Assembly: GCA_032717465.1 (NCBI GenBank)
Contig: CM064658.1
Coordinates: 5,762,001 to 5,826,000, forward strand
From: Coenobita brevimanus
Lineage: Eukaryota > Arthropoda > Malacostraca > Decapoda > Coenobitidae
Direction of reading: 5' to 3'
Length of the DNA stretch: 64,000 nucleotides
Part shown: positions 10,603-21,157 of the stretch, one piece after another
Position numbering within the stretch: the first letter of the stretch is position 1
Layout: every line of letters starts with the position of its first letter
Translations under genes and position numbers: made by a program
The notes under the pieces: generated by a model
The model's database searches: none
Told to the model about the DNA's origin: nothing
What the model saw: the letters and a program-made list of their open reading frames with translations, nothing else

Positions 10603-12821
10603 TTAGAACTGCTTCTGGCTGTGGTAATCAAAGAAGCAGGTAACACAGAGGGGAACCTGGCACTCAGCGCACTGCCAAGAGGTGCGTTTGTGCTCAGGTG
10701 TGCGTCGGGTGGTATATATGTGCACACACCTGGCACCTGCGGATCGCAGCCTTCCTCTTGCCTGTGGCAGGCATTTGCACCAGTCTGTGCCGATCCATGT
10801 ACGCCCTCTGCTCAAGTCTGTTGGGAAGTGTTACTGGATGGCGCCTTGGAGTTGCTGATGTCACCCTACCATATCTTTCAAGCAGCTGCTGAACACAAGT
10901 CCTGGCGAACAACTTCAGGGAGAAGGACTTGGGTGGCTTGACCTTCATCTTGTACAGGATGAAGGCGTTCAGCATCGTCATGTCTATGAGATGCAGAAAA
11001 ACTTTCCTGTACCACCTAGTATTCTTCCTGAGGCAGTCGATCTCTCCAATCATCATGTCGGACTTGTCCACCAGCCGCATGTTGATATTGTAGTCTAACA
11101 CAGCATCAGGTTTCCTCACAGGTTCGCCTGTCCTTCGGTCGACCTTCCCACTGTCTGTCATTTCCCCCTTATGTACGGTGGTGAGCATGTGCACGACCCT
11201 CTTGTCATGCCACCGTATTGCCAGCATCATCTTAGACTTGCATAGGTGCACGTCTCCTCGCTGCGAGGTTCCTGCCTCTGGGAATTTAGGGAAGTGGGCA
11301 CGATTACTCTTCACAGTGCCGCAGGAGACGATGCCGTGCTCTGAAAGGTATTTGGCAAGTTTCGGTGCTGTATAATAGTTGTCTGTATACAGCACATGAT
11401 TCCCACCAAAATACCTTTCAAGGAGCACTTTCACTACACAGCTTGAGAAGCCAAGGGGGTGTGTTTTATCAAGATCAACAGTGCTGGCTGAATAAATGAT
11501 GAAGTCAAGGATGTACCCTGTCTTACAGTCGCACAGTACAAAGAACTTGATTCCAAAGCGATGGCGTTTGCTTGGAATGTACTGCACAAACCTAAGACGT
11601 CCTCTGAACAAAACCAAGGATTCGTCAATGACAACCTTCTGAAAGGGGTGGAAGAATGTCATAAACTTATCCTTCATTCTGCTCAGAATCTCCCGGATCT
11701 TCCAGAGTGGGTCGGTTTGGGAAGGTACATCGTTGTCGGCAAAGTGCAGGTTTCCCATGATGTTCCGGAAGCGATCTCTGGCCATGTACTTATTGAAGGT
11801 GGGTGAGGGTAGTAAGGGGTCCATGGACCAGTATTCTTCCAACTCAATGCTTCTTTGAGTGTGGCACGAGAAGCATGAGGGCGAAGAACACATACAACTC
11901 CTGCACTCCCAGCATGGACCACTGTTGCATCCTTGGCTGCACCTATACCACTTGCAGCACGTTGTGATTCATACCTGTTGGTCTCATCACATATGTGCTG
12001 CATGACTTCGTCATCTAGGAAGGCCAAAAGGAAGTCCACACACTCAGCATCCTCGTCAAGAGTGAAGGTAGGCTGTACTCCTAAGGAACTCTCGTCAAAA
12101 TTGAGATGTTCTGGGACAAAATCGGACCCTTCCGTCCACGCGAAGGCATCCAGGAGTCCCTGTCGTGGCGGCGTAGGGTGGGTGAGGGTGGTGGGTGGCT
12201 GTGAGGCAGATTTATTATGTTCAAGGTCACTGGCACTGACCCTGGGTTGCCGTACAGCACTAGCAGCCCTTATTCTACTAGCAACTCTACTTTTACGGGT
12301 CAGGGATTTACCTCTTCCTCTACGGCCTGCCTTCACTGTTGATGCTGGTGGTGACTCCGACGACGAAGACTTCGGAGATAATTCAGCAGAAGAGGAGGAA
12401 GAAATGAGTGAAGTGAGGCTTGGGGAACGGGGAGGTGAATCAACTCTGGACTCATGGTGGGCTGGGTCACGCAGGGCCATTGTTCCGGGGCTAACACGCC
12501 GCCTTTTCACTCCCTTCCAAATTCCTTCCCTTGCTGCACTAACGGCTCCTTTCCCTTGGAGCTACGGAAAACTTGGGACACTGAAGCACTCTTACTAGTA
12601 CTATCTGGCACGATTTCCTCACCCGGATCATCACACGAATCCCCCGAAGGGTCAAAATCACTATCCATCATCACCATTGATAATTCCGCTAGTTCACGTT
12701 CCACTGCAGAGTCACTTAGTCCTTTCCTGCTTCCCTCACGAGTTTTTCTGGGTGTAGAGGTCACGGGGCCCTTTGCAATGGGCGCAGAAGCGGCAAAAAT
12801 GGCGGGGCGCAAGTGCGACAT
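10603..12821 (-). pseudogene. piggyBac transposase, broken by a stop and frameshifts
   Basis: This encodes the enzyme for TTAA-specific cut-and-paste transposition. The best start is the ATG at 12821 (MSHLRPAIF). The order is: Ser/Asp/Glu-rich N-terminus; basic segment (KAGRRGRGKSLTRKSRV); start of the conserved domain (FLLAFLDDEVMQHICDETNR); catalytic aspartates in VVIDESLVLF (codon near 11626), LYTDNYYTAP (near 11383) and LDYNINMRLVDKSD (near 11095); and a C-terminal cysteine-rich zinc-binding domain (CQVC ... CAEC ... CVTCFFDYH). Continuity is lost in three places: an in-frame TGA near 12507 with a frame change, a shift at about 11850-11890, and another near 10700-10720 between CQVCAHIY and the rest of the zinc domain. 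The total length, about 740 codons, is slightly long for the family because of the N-terminus. Expression of an intact protein is not expected. Confidence 0.92.
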
Positions 12822-13196
12822 GCTTTGACCACAGCGGAGGACAAGGAACTAAATGCCGTGGCTTATCTGAGAAGGCAAGGGTTGACAGCTGCTAACTTAC
12901 ATGCTAATAAATTATTGGGAGAAAATCTCGGCAATACATAAAGAAATAGGTAGTTCCAGGTGAATGTAAATGTCACTTAGGCTTCTCCCTTCCTTTCTGA
13001 TATATATTTTTATTACAGAAATAGATTACAAGGCATAATTCGCAAGGTGGTAGGTGGTGGCGACCATCATCCACTCACTTGATGTAGTGCTGCCTACTTC
13101 TTCCTTAGCCTTTATCATTCTTTTTCTGTGCCTGTCCTCCTCTCTTCCTATTTCTCCCATCTTTCCTGTCATTTCTTACTGCTTTTCTTTCCTTTA

Positions 13197-13425
13197 CAGG
13201 TGGCTTTACATTGAGTGACAAGCCAAATGGTTTCCTGTAAGCCAAGAAACCATTTACAACGCTGGGTGGTAACCATATAACCAAATCATACGTGCTCCCT
13301 ACGTGTCAACAAGTGGGTTGGTGGAGGGTTAGTGCCCCTCCCTGTAAAACAAATAACTCAAGAGTCAAATGGCCACCCTTTACGGGATTGTGACGTCTGG
13401 CAATAGATAGATAGATAGATAATTC
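13197..13425 (+). mobile_element. Composite SINE-like copy nested in the piggyBac element
   Basis: GAGTGACAAGCCAAATGGTT is followed by an imperfect palindrome (GGTTTCCTGTAAGCCAAGAA), then the ACCCAGC-type module on the opposite strand, then GTGGGTTGGTGGAGGGTTAG, GGATTGTGACGTCTGGCAAT and a terminal AGATAGATAGAT tail. The same modules recur at 51240-51360 and 51940-52130, and the first module recurs beside other SINEs at 33000-33060 and 57480-57550. The GATA-like tail fits a retroposed 3' end. It lies inside 9773-13901 and so inserted after that element. Confidence 0.65.
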
Positions 13426-13905
13426 AAAGGGGAAATTACCGTGGTAAAGTAGCGAATGAATGCATGTGGTGTTGTCAGGTGATAATCAGCCAATTCCTGG
13501 TGTATACCACTATCATTTACCTTATTTTTTTGGGGGTATATATTATTTTGTATAAGTATAGGGCATAGGGCTTATTTCAATGGATGAAATCTGTGGAAAA
13601 ATCCGGGGGAGATTTGCTTAGCACAGCGCGGCTGGGGAGGTGAGAGGACAGGTGATGGAGGGGAGGTAGGGAGGGGAGTCAGGAATGCGGGAAAATCGCT
13701 AAAATGTCAACGATGGATGGGAGTACAGATGAGATTTGGAGTGCTGACTAGTGTTGGACATTGGCAGTACTGACAGATGATACAAGCCACCACTTGAAAG
13801 CCCGGGATAATTCAAAATAACACAGAATCACAAAAGTGACGCCCCGCGGTATGATCAATTGCGCCCGAGCGTCACGAAAGTGACGCCCCGCGGTTAAGGG
13901 GTTAA

Positions 13906-14237
13906 AGAGGGCTCTAAGAGAGCGGCGATGGTGTAAGGCTTGCCCAACTCTATGAAGCAGATGGAGGAACCGAGGAGGGCGGGCCCTGATCCAGGTCAGC
14001 AGAGGATGGAGCGTCCTCCACATCCAGATTGGTGGAAGGACGGAGGGCCTTCAACATCCAGATCGGCAGGAGGGACAGGAGAAGCCCAACCCCCCTCGGC
14101 TGCTGATGGTGGAGAACTGGTCTCGCCGAGTTCAGGAATGGAGGTGTTGACTCGACGAGAGATGGACTGCAACCCTCCTCGGACCCTCCTCTTGCCAGCT
14201 GGAAGGGATACCGTCCCTGTGCACTGCATCGCACATA
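13906..14237. other. GC-rich flank without a recognised gene
   Basis: The sequence is rich in GGA/CCTCC and open on both strands over about 250-300 bp, but the predicted peptides are low complexity (Ser/Pro/Gly) and unlike any family I recognise. Confidence 0.4.
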
Positions 14238-14324
14238 GCATCATAAAATAAAATACATTTTATGATGCTACTGTATATACATGTGAGTCACAGACAGTCT
14301 GTGACTCACATGTATATACAGTAG
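14238..14324. repeat. Two adjacent palindromes (12-bp and 28-bp arms)
   Basis: 14238-14268 has arms GCATCATAAAAT / ATTTTATGATGC around a short AT spacer. Immediately next, 14268-14324 is a perfect palindrome with 28-bp arms beginning CTACTGTATATACATG, separated by a single A at 14296. Such perfect arms suggest a very young hairpin-forming insertion or a MITE remnant. Confidence 0.9.
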
Positions 14325-14393
14325 CCTCATGAGACTATGTATTTTTTTAAAGACATAAGAAAAAAAAAAAGCAAATACCATCACTTAAATATC

Positions 14394-14915
14394 ATCTGAT
14401 AAATTACCAATATGCTGGAAATCGAACCAGGGACTCTCAGGTGAGAGCCAGGCAGCATACCACTACACCAAGACCAGGTAAAAGTTAACTCACGTTGTCA
14501 CAATCTTGAAACCAACGTCCCTCCGCCCCCACTGTGGGCATCAAGAGGATGAGTTAACCCCCTGGCACTCGGGCAAGTGGATGCTTCTTAATCTATCCCA
14601 AGCACTTACGGCAAGTCAGAATGAAGGGAGAAACCTGTACTGTACACAGGAAAAATCATCTGATAAATTACCAATATGCTGGGAATCAAACCAGGGACTC
14701 TCAGGTGAGAGCCAGGCAGCATACCACTACCCACAGTGGGGGCAGAGGGACGTTGGTTACAAGATTGTGACAACGTGAGTTAACTTTTACCTGGTCGTGG
14801 TGTAGTGGTATGCTGCCTGGCTCTCACCTGAGAGTCCCTGGTTCGATTCCCAGCATATTGGTAATTTATCAGATAATTTTTCCTGTGTACAGTACAAGTT
14901 TCTCCCTTCACTTAA
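14394..14915. mobile_element. tRNA-derived SINE copies in inverted arrangement
   Basis: Three copies of a tRNA-like sequence occur: minus at 14394-14540, minus at about 14615-14730, and plus at 14731-14915. The plus copy has an A-box-like GGTGTAGTGGTATGC near 14797 and a perfect B box GGTTCGATTCC near 14840, i.e. an internal RNA polymerase III promoter. Pairing in the T arm is imperfect, so this is a tRNA-Glu-like SINE head and not a working tRNA gene. The first and third copies form inverted arms of about 145 bp with near identity, extending beyond the tRNA part into CCCACTGTGGG. A shared tail (CCTGTGTACAGTACAAGTTT-like) follows the tRNA part in two copies. Confidence 0.8.
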
Positions 14916-15724
14916 ATATCACTGTTACCATCTAAATGATAATCTCTGACATTCATATCTGGCACAGTACAGCACAGGCTAGATCTGTGTGGATCATTTG
15001 GCCTGTGAAGTGGAACAAACACTTTTGAAAGCTTGAATGTTGAGTGAATGGATCTGTGGCCCTGTACTGTTGGATTTCTTACATGTGCAATATTTGGTCC
15101 CTGTCTGCATTCCACACCTCCCATGTAGCCCTAAGCAGCAAAGAAAGTTATGACGATGAGAACGGCAGAGGCGGTGTACGTAGCAGCAGCAGCAACACAA
15201 ACAAAAACCCAAGAATCTCACCAAAAACAACAATAATAATAATACACGGCTCATTCATATTACTGTATGTGATGAAATGGCGAACTGTACTCAATCAAGG
15301 TTACAGGAACTTCCTTACCGGTGATGAAGAGGGGCACCTTCTCATGGTGACACCGATACTGCCAGGCTGCTCTATTGATGCCTATACCAGGTTCGTCAAC
15401 TTCTTCCCTATTCTCTGCAATGAAGATTGTAGACTGCAGAGGACAACTTTAACCTGCAGTTAGCATTCAGTCTGGGGTTGCAAATACACAAACAACAAAA
15501 CCACCACCAATAATAATAGTAATAATAATAATGACTGAAATACCAAGGGGAGACCACTGAGAGGCATGACATGAGACCGAGCAAGATGGGCATATGTCCC
15601 CAACCACCACGTGCCCCTCTTCCCCTCAACGGAATTCACAGGAGGTAGGTCACCCTGCTGCATTACCCTCTACCTGGACCAGCGCTCACCAAGACCGGGG
15701 TGGGACTTGTGTACCAACAGTCCC
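14916..15724. other. No gene recognised
   Basis: Unique-looking sequence with short AATAAT-type microsatellites (15225-15242 and 15508-15532). Open frames of up to 139 codons occur on the plus strand (15044-15463), but their translation shows no family signature and no compositional bias typical of coding DNA. Confidence 0.45.
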
Positions 15725-16240
15725 AAGTAGGACCACAACGACGCCCACCATGCTCCTTTCCCCTACAGTCCCAAGCAGGACCGCGATGACACCCACCATG
15801 CTCGTCGAGGAGGGAAAGCCCAACGTGCTTCCATCACCTGCATCCCCCGCTGGGAGCAGGACCACAGCGACGCCGACCATGCTTGCCGGGGAGAGGACAC
15901 CCACCATGCTCCTCTCATCTGCAGTCCCAGGGCATAGCAGAACTGCTGCGGAGCCCACTGTGCCCGTCGGCAAGGGAAAGCCCACATGTTTCCCTCATCT
16001 GCAGCCCCCACAGGAAGCAGGACTGCGGTGACGCCCACCGTGCTTCCCTAATCTGCAGTCCCCACCGAGAGCAGGACTGCGGCGACACCCACCGTGCTCG
16101 CCGGGGAGAGGATGCCCACCGTGCTCCTCTCACCTGCAGTCCCAGGGCCAAGTAGAACCGAAGCGGTGCCCACCATGCCCGCTGGGGAGGGAATGCCCAC
16201 CGTGCTTCCCTTGACTGCTACCCCAGCGGCACCCGCCGAG
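15725..16240 (+). repeat. GC-rich VNTR, about 80-bp unit
   Basis: Imperfect units begin with AGCAGGACTGCGGCGACACC-like sequence near 15777, 15855, 15937, 16017, 16073 and 16152 (spacing 78, 82, 80, 56 and 79). Each contains CCCACCGTGCT and CTGCAGTCCC. In one frame the units encode Thr-Pro-Thr-Met-Leu and Ser-Pro-Ala-Val-Pro repeats, but indels break the frame several times (for example the stop near 16031), so present coding function is doubtful. Confidence 0.8.
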
Positions 16241-16251
16241 GGCAATGCCCC

Positions 16252-16776
16252 TTGCTCTCCTCACTCCTTCAGAGGCTGAGCGGGACGCCTCTCCCACTCT
16301 CCCCACACCCCAAGGGGCGGAGCCAGCTCCCTAGCGGAGTCGCTGCTGAAGAGGGTCTGGAGTGGCCCTATAGTGAGTCTGGGGGTAAGCTCACTATGGC
16401 CAGCGCCCCTAGGTCACCAGTTGCTGCCGAACTCCTGGAGAAGTTGGCCTCTCAACAAAGGCAAGGCTGCAGCCCCCAGTCACCAAGGGGCATTCCCAAA
16501 ACTCCTGGCCGAGACCTCCCCAGACCAGCCGGTGAGCCATCCTCCACCAAGGGTAGGCGCAAGACAGTGCACCTACTCGCCCTGTTCAGCCCCAGTCCCT
16601 GGGGTCGATGCATCCACAGAGGCCCCTCCAGTGAAAGGCCTCCCTCTATGCTGCCCCACAGCCATCACCTGACGATCTGGCGTACGGCAGTAGTTCCACG
16701 CCCCTTCAGAGAGTGCACATCTGACGGGACCCCTCCCACACCTGGGCGACACCTGCAGTTACTCTGTCATCATTAG
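16252..16776 (+). other. Unassigned Pro/Ser-rich open reading frame next to the VNTR
   Basis: An uninterrupted plus-strand frame of about 174 codons begins within the end of the VNTR. The product is rich in Pro, Ser and Arg with one helix-like stretch (AAELLEKLASQQRQG). Both the local GC content and the codon composition differ sharply from the AT-rich surroundings. I recognise no domain. It could be a host exon, a gag-like remnant of a retroelement, or an accidental frame in GC-rich DNA; a second overlapping frame of 99 codons is a reminder that GC-rich sequence opens frames easily. Confidence 0.3.
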
Positions 16777-17018
16777 TCACAAACTTCATATCCTTGTATC
16801 TCCTATAATGTGTGTAATCCATCACACTGTATTGTGCCCAGCTACTGTATTCTTTACGGTAATAGGCAATATGTGTAAGACTGGTTAGCCTGTGTTTTTG
16901 AGCCCTGTTCCTCTGGTTGCATGCTCTGGACCCGGTCTTGGAAAGAACCCAAATCAAACCCTCATACTCATAAAGCATGGAGTTGAGCTCTGAGTACGTG
17001 GTATAACAATGATATTAA

Positions 17019-17785
17019 CCTGCCCTGTCCCGACCGATTTTCCACCACTGACTCCCCCCAATCCCGACCAATTTTGGACATTTTTTTTGGCTCAAACCTC
17101 CGCTTTTGGTGAAAAACATTGAAAATTCATAGAGAAATCGCTCACCTGAGGTTTAAAATACTGGATACAGGTAGCAGCACCCCTTACCTTACTCGGTTTT
17201 CTATCAGGCTGGCTCTAAAGAAAACGAGTTCTATGGGAGGGTAACTATTCCACACCACTCATAAACGATATTTTATTTATTTGATATGAATTTATATGTA
17301 GTACATGAGTATATTGGTTTTCACACAGTAATATAGGCAATATAAGCATTGTTTCACTCACCAAACACATCAACATACCTGACCTTTTTTGGCGACATTA
17401 CCTGATCATCATTTCTGACTGTTACTTCCTCTAATGCTACGTAAACTTTGTCCTCCACATTGTCATCGATTGGGGAATCACTCTGGCCTTGAATTTCGTA
17501 CCATGGCACGACATGTCTTTACTGGCCAGGTCACTGGTAACATTGCCGAGACAATGGCATTGGGGGGGGGGGAGGTTATGTGGGGTAACACATTGTCCCT
17601 GCCTGGCATCTTGTAGTGGATGGTGTCCTGTGAATACGTACCCAAAATCACGCGTGAAATTTGAAAAATGTGCAATGGGGTGCTTTGGGGCCGCCATTGA
17701 AGTGGTCGAGCCTGCCACTGACAGTGAACAGTCGCACTCTCATGAATCATTAATAATATATCTTTGTGTGGACTTATGATTCAAA
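17019..17785 (+). mobile_element. TTAA-associated repeat family T, copy 1
   Basis: It begins at TTAA 17015-17018 followed by CCTGCCCTGTCCCGACCG. It shares over 700 bp with the reverse complement of 24665-25427, including CTTTACTGGCCAGGTCACTG, GGGGAATCACTCTGGCCTTG and TATATGTAGTACATGAGTAT. No transposase is encoded. The right end is eroded: no TTAA was found near 17785. Confidence 0.75.
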
Positions 17786-18045
17786 TTAATGTTTGTAATG
17801 TGTAGAGGAATTATTTTTTTTCTCAAATAATTGAGAAGAAATGAAGGGAAACTACTTATTATTTTCATAGTAATACGTAAAAAATATTTATCCAGCTAGA
17901 TTAGCATCAAATGAACTCCAAGATCCTCATTTATTTTGCATTAGTAGTCTTTTATTGTACTGAAAGAGGTGGAGTTACATTACTCACTATTGGCTGGAAC
18001 GAAATACTTTGTAATTGCCCTCTTCAAGTCGATTACTAGCCAATA

Positions 18046-21000
18046 CAGTAATCACTCTAATATCCGGACGCCCAATAACCGAACATCCCCACTAACCGAA
18101 CCTTATCGTCCTGGGATCAAACATTCCCAAAATGGTCCGAAAATCCAAAAAAATTGGAAAAAAAACCGATTTTTTGCCGTCCGTAATTTGAACTTGCCGC
18201 GCGCGCCGCGTGAGAGCATTGTTTTGGTTCGTCATTCCTCCGACGTCCGATAGAGCGCCGCTGCATCATCCCCACTTCCCGCCTGTCTCTCACCGCGACT
18301 GGACCTGCGCTGTTCGTCATGGCTGCCCACGTGCTCGCTTTTGTGGTGGTGCCGTACTTGCTGCAAGGCCTCCTGCTGCTCTCTGCCCTACTCTTAGTGT
18401 GTGTGATGATGGCCCCGCCTCCTGAGAAAAGGAAGAGAGTGGTGTTGACTCTGGAGAAGAAACGGGAGATATTGGAGAAGGTTGATGCGGGTTGGTCTTC
18501 CTCTCGCATTCTCCGCGAGTTCAACCTGGCCCGGTCGACTTTGTTTGATATCAAGCGTTCCCCGAGACAAGCTCATGCAGTACACGGCTGACTTCTCGTC
18601 GAGAAGCAAACGCAACGTGGAGAGGAAGGTTATGTTTACTCCCAAGTATGCAGAGATCGACCGCTCCACGTTGATTTGGTATCGACAGCAACGTGCAGCT
18701 GGTGTGATGGTACGTGGAACGGAGCTGAAGGCTGCTGCTGAGAAGTTTGCAAGGCTTCACGACGCCCTAGACTTCAAGGCATCCGAGGGTTGGCTCTTCG
18801 CGTTCAAGTTGCGACATGGCCTTACTAACCGTAAAGCACATGGCGAAGCATTGGACGCTAACGAGGATGGAGTGGACGAGTTTCGGCACAAGGTGAAAGG
18901 CTTGATCGACAGGGAGGGCCTCACTCTCGGTCAAGTCTATAACGCTGACGAAACTGGCCTATTCTATCGCTCGGTGCCAACGAACACTCTCGCCGATGAG
19001 ACGGAGAAGCGTGTACCTGGCCGCAAGCTTTCTAAGGAACGGATATCTGCTTTGTGTTGTGCCAATGCTAACGGCATGCACCGGCTTAAGCCCGTTATTG
19101 TTGGCCGTGCAAAGCAGCCTCGGTGCCTTCGTGGGGTGATGGATGTCCTTCCTGTCGTATGGTACCATTCTTTGAAAGCATGGTTCACAGCTGTGATTTT
19201 CAAAGACTGGTTTCACCATCACTTCGTCAAGGAGGTCATACATTACCAGACGAAGACACTGGGAATTCCTCGCGACCAGGTAAAGGCTCTCCTTCTCCTC
19301 GACAATGCACCTGCCCACCCGTGCGACAAGGACTTGGTTGCTGAGAATGGCCGTATTAGGTGCATGTTTCTGCCACCTAATACGACTGCTCTCATTCAAC
19401 CAATGGACCAAGGAGTGATCGTGGCAACAAGCGCCTGTACCGTCGGAAGTTCCTGGACGAGGTGATGGTGGTTCTCGAGGACGAGGACGAGCGCAGGGAA
19501 GGACGTGACACTCGAGGCAAGCGGACTTTGGAAAACCTTCGCCGCTACAACATCAAGTCTGCGCTGTACAACTGGGCTAGTGCATGGAAGGAAGTCCCTG
19601 TGAAAACTCTTGAAAATGGTTGGTCTCGTCTGCTTCTCGGAACAGATGTGGAGTACGATTTCCTAGGGTTTGACGTGGATGACTTCCATGCACGGCTACG
19701 TACGCACGGCGACGATGTTGATGTGGACGATGTTCGTGAGTGGTTGGACGACGACGAGGGCGATCCTGGGTATCAGACGTTGTCTGATATCGAGATCGCG
19801 TCTTCGGTTGCTGGTGTCAGTCCCGAACTTGAAGATTCCGACGACGAAGGCGATGATGATGCAGACTCCGCCCAGCAGGACACTACTCCAGCCATCCCCA
19901 AGCTGAGCGCACTCCGGGAACATCTAGAGTTCGTCCTAGACTACCTGGAACACCCGGACTGCGACAGGGAGATGGGGCCCTTGGGACTCGTGGAGGAAGT
20001 GCGTGCTTTCCGGCAGCGCATCATCAATCGCCAGAATCGTCGGTCCTTGCGTCAGTCAACGATTGACAGTTTTTTCAGGCCCGTGACACCCGCTGTGCCA
20101 AGCCCTGGTTCCACTCAGTTGCCTCCCCAAGACAGGCCCTCATGCTCCGAGCCACAGCCCAGCACATCAGCTACAGTGGAGTCACCGCTCGACGTGAGTT
20201 TGCGGCTGTCTTCAGAGTCTTCTGTAGTCGGTACGCCATCACCACTACCCACCGATGCACCCCTTGGACGCCTGCCAGTGATACTCTCGGGCTCTGACAG
20301 TGAATAAACAGCAAGAACTTCTCCACTAGACCACACGGGAATTTTGAGTGTTGTGCAGTGAAAAAAACGGTGTGTTGTGTTAAGGTTTTCAAGTTGGGAG
20401 AAAAGACTAAGTAGAAAAGAAATTTAACGTAACTAACCTTCTTTGTTTTGGCTTTGGAAACTTAAAAAACTTGGGAAAAGTTAATGTGCAACACTTAAAT
20501 TTAATGGAACATTATTTGGACTAAAGTGAACACTGTGAAAAGAACGGACTTCTGTGTGTTAGTGACTAAGTTCAGTGCAAGACTTCAGGAAGAGTGTAGT
20601 GCAAGTGCTTCAGGGAAATCGTTCTTACTGTCAGAGTCCGAGAGGAGGCGGTTATTCATCGAGGTGGCCAGGGACTTGCTGTAAGTAGCCAAAATGTTTC
20701 ATGTTGTACTATTTTCCATACTATATTTACCAGAATGTTTCATATTGTATTTTTTCCCATACTATACTTACCAGAAAGTGTCATACTGTACTTCTTTCCA
20801 TACTAAACTTACCTCATGCATGTGCAGTAGGAATGGGTTTTTCAGAGTTCGGTTAGGTTCGGTTAGGTTAGGTTCGGTTAGAGTCCATAAGTACCAGAAT
20901 GTTTATTAATGTATGAACATACTTCTAAACCCACATTTTATGTGTCTATTGCATTTATTTCAGTCATTTATGTGCCTTATTGGTGTGATTTGGGTGTTAA

Positions 21001-21155
21001 ATAGGTGCTATGCATGTCCGGAGGGAGTTGTATAGGTGTTTCTCTGTGTTAGGGTCCGTAAGTACAAGTCCATAAGCTGGGGCCCAATATCCGGACAAAA
21101 CCAATATCCGAACCTACCGATGGCTCTATTGATCCGGATATTGGAGTGATTACTG
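18046..21155 (+). mobile_element. pogo/Tigger DNA transposon, structurally complete
   Basis: A 3,110-bp element flanked by TA (18044-18045 and 21156-21157). The left end is CAGTAATCACTCTAATATCC and the right end in reverse is CAGTAATCACTCCAATATCC, inverted repeats of about 23 bp with one mismatch, both continuing into GGA. An internal ATATCCGGAC/ATATCCGAAC motif repeats near the right end (21089-21115). It carries one transposase gene (18406-20307). The noncoding 3' part has GGTTCGGTTAGGTTAGG-like repeats near 20850-20880. High TIR identity and few lesions indicate relatively recent activity. Confidence 0.93.
18406..20307 (+). pseudogene. pogo/Tigger transposase with C-terminal PCNA-binding motif; two single-base frameshifts
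   Basis: This is a CENP-B/pogo-type transposase acting on its own terminal repeats. From the ATG at 18406 or 18409 (MAPPPEKRKRVVLTLEKKRE) it has an N-terminal helix-turn-helix (ILREFNLARSTLFDIKRS), a second DNA-binding segment (about 18640-18870), and a DDE-type domain with aspartates in NADETG (codon 18947), LLLLDNAPAHP (19301) and IQPMDQGVI (19406), i.e. the DDD pattern of pogo. An acidic tail follows, then QSTIDSFF at 20053-20076, a match to the PCNA-interacting (PIP) consensus, and a Ser/Pro-rich end with stop at 20307. One extra C near 18567-18571 and one missing base near 19419 break the frame. Otherwise all three segments are intact. The open frame also extends upstream to 18319 with a hydrophobic stretch I do not consider part of the protein. 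Confidence 0.92.
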
Positions 21156-21157
21156 TA

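Larger units (their letters stand above)
9773..13901 (-). mobile_element. piggyBac transposon, structurally near-complete
   Basis: Element of about 4.1 kb with TTAA at 9769-9772 and 13902-13905. The left end is CCCTTACACCGCGGGC and the right end in reverse is CCCCTTAACCGCGGGGC: imperfect inverted repeats with the CCC...GGG ends expected for piggyBac. The right subterminal region has two copies of AAGTGACGCCCCGCGG (13834-13849 and 13879-13894) and a CGTCAC-GAAA-GTGACG palindrome at 13870-13885, plausible transposase-binding sites. The broken transposase occupies 10603-12821 on the minus strand. A SINE-like module with a GATA tail (13197-13425) is nested upstream of it. Confidence 0.9.

Noticed and set aside
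10295..10606. 103-codon Tyr/Phe/His-rich protein
   Set aside because: It lies inside the piggyBac element in AT-rich noncoding sequence and has no family signature.
14785..14860. Functional tRNA-Glu gene
   Set aside because: A and B boxes are good, but the T-arm pairing is imperfect, the acceptor stem is not convincing, and three copies occur in a repeat context. It is better called a tRNA-derived SINE.
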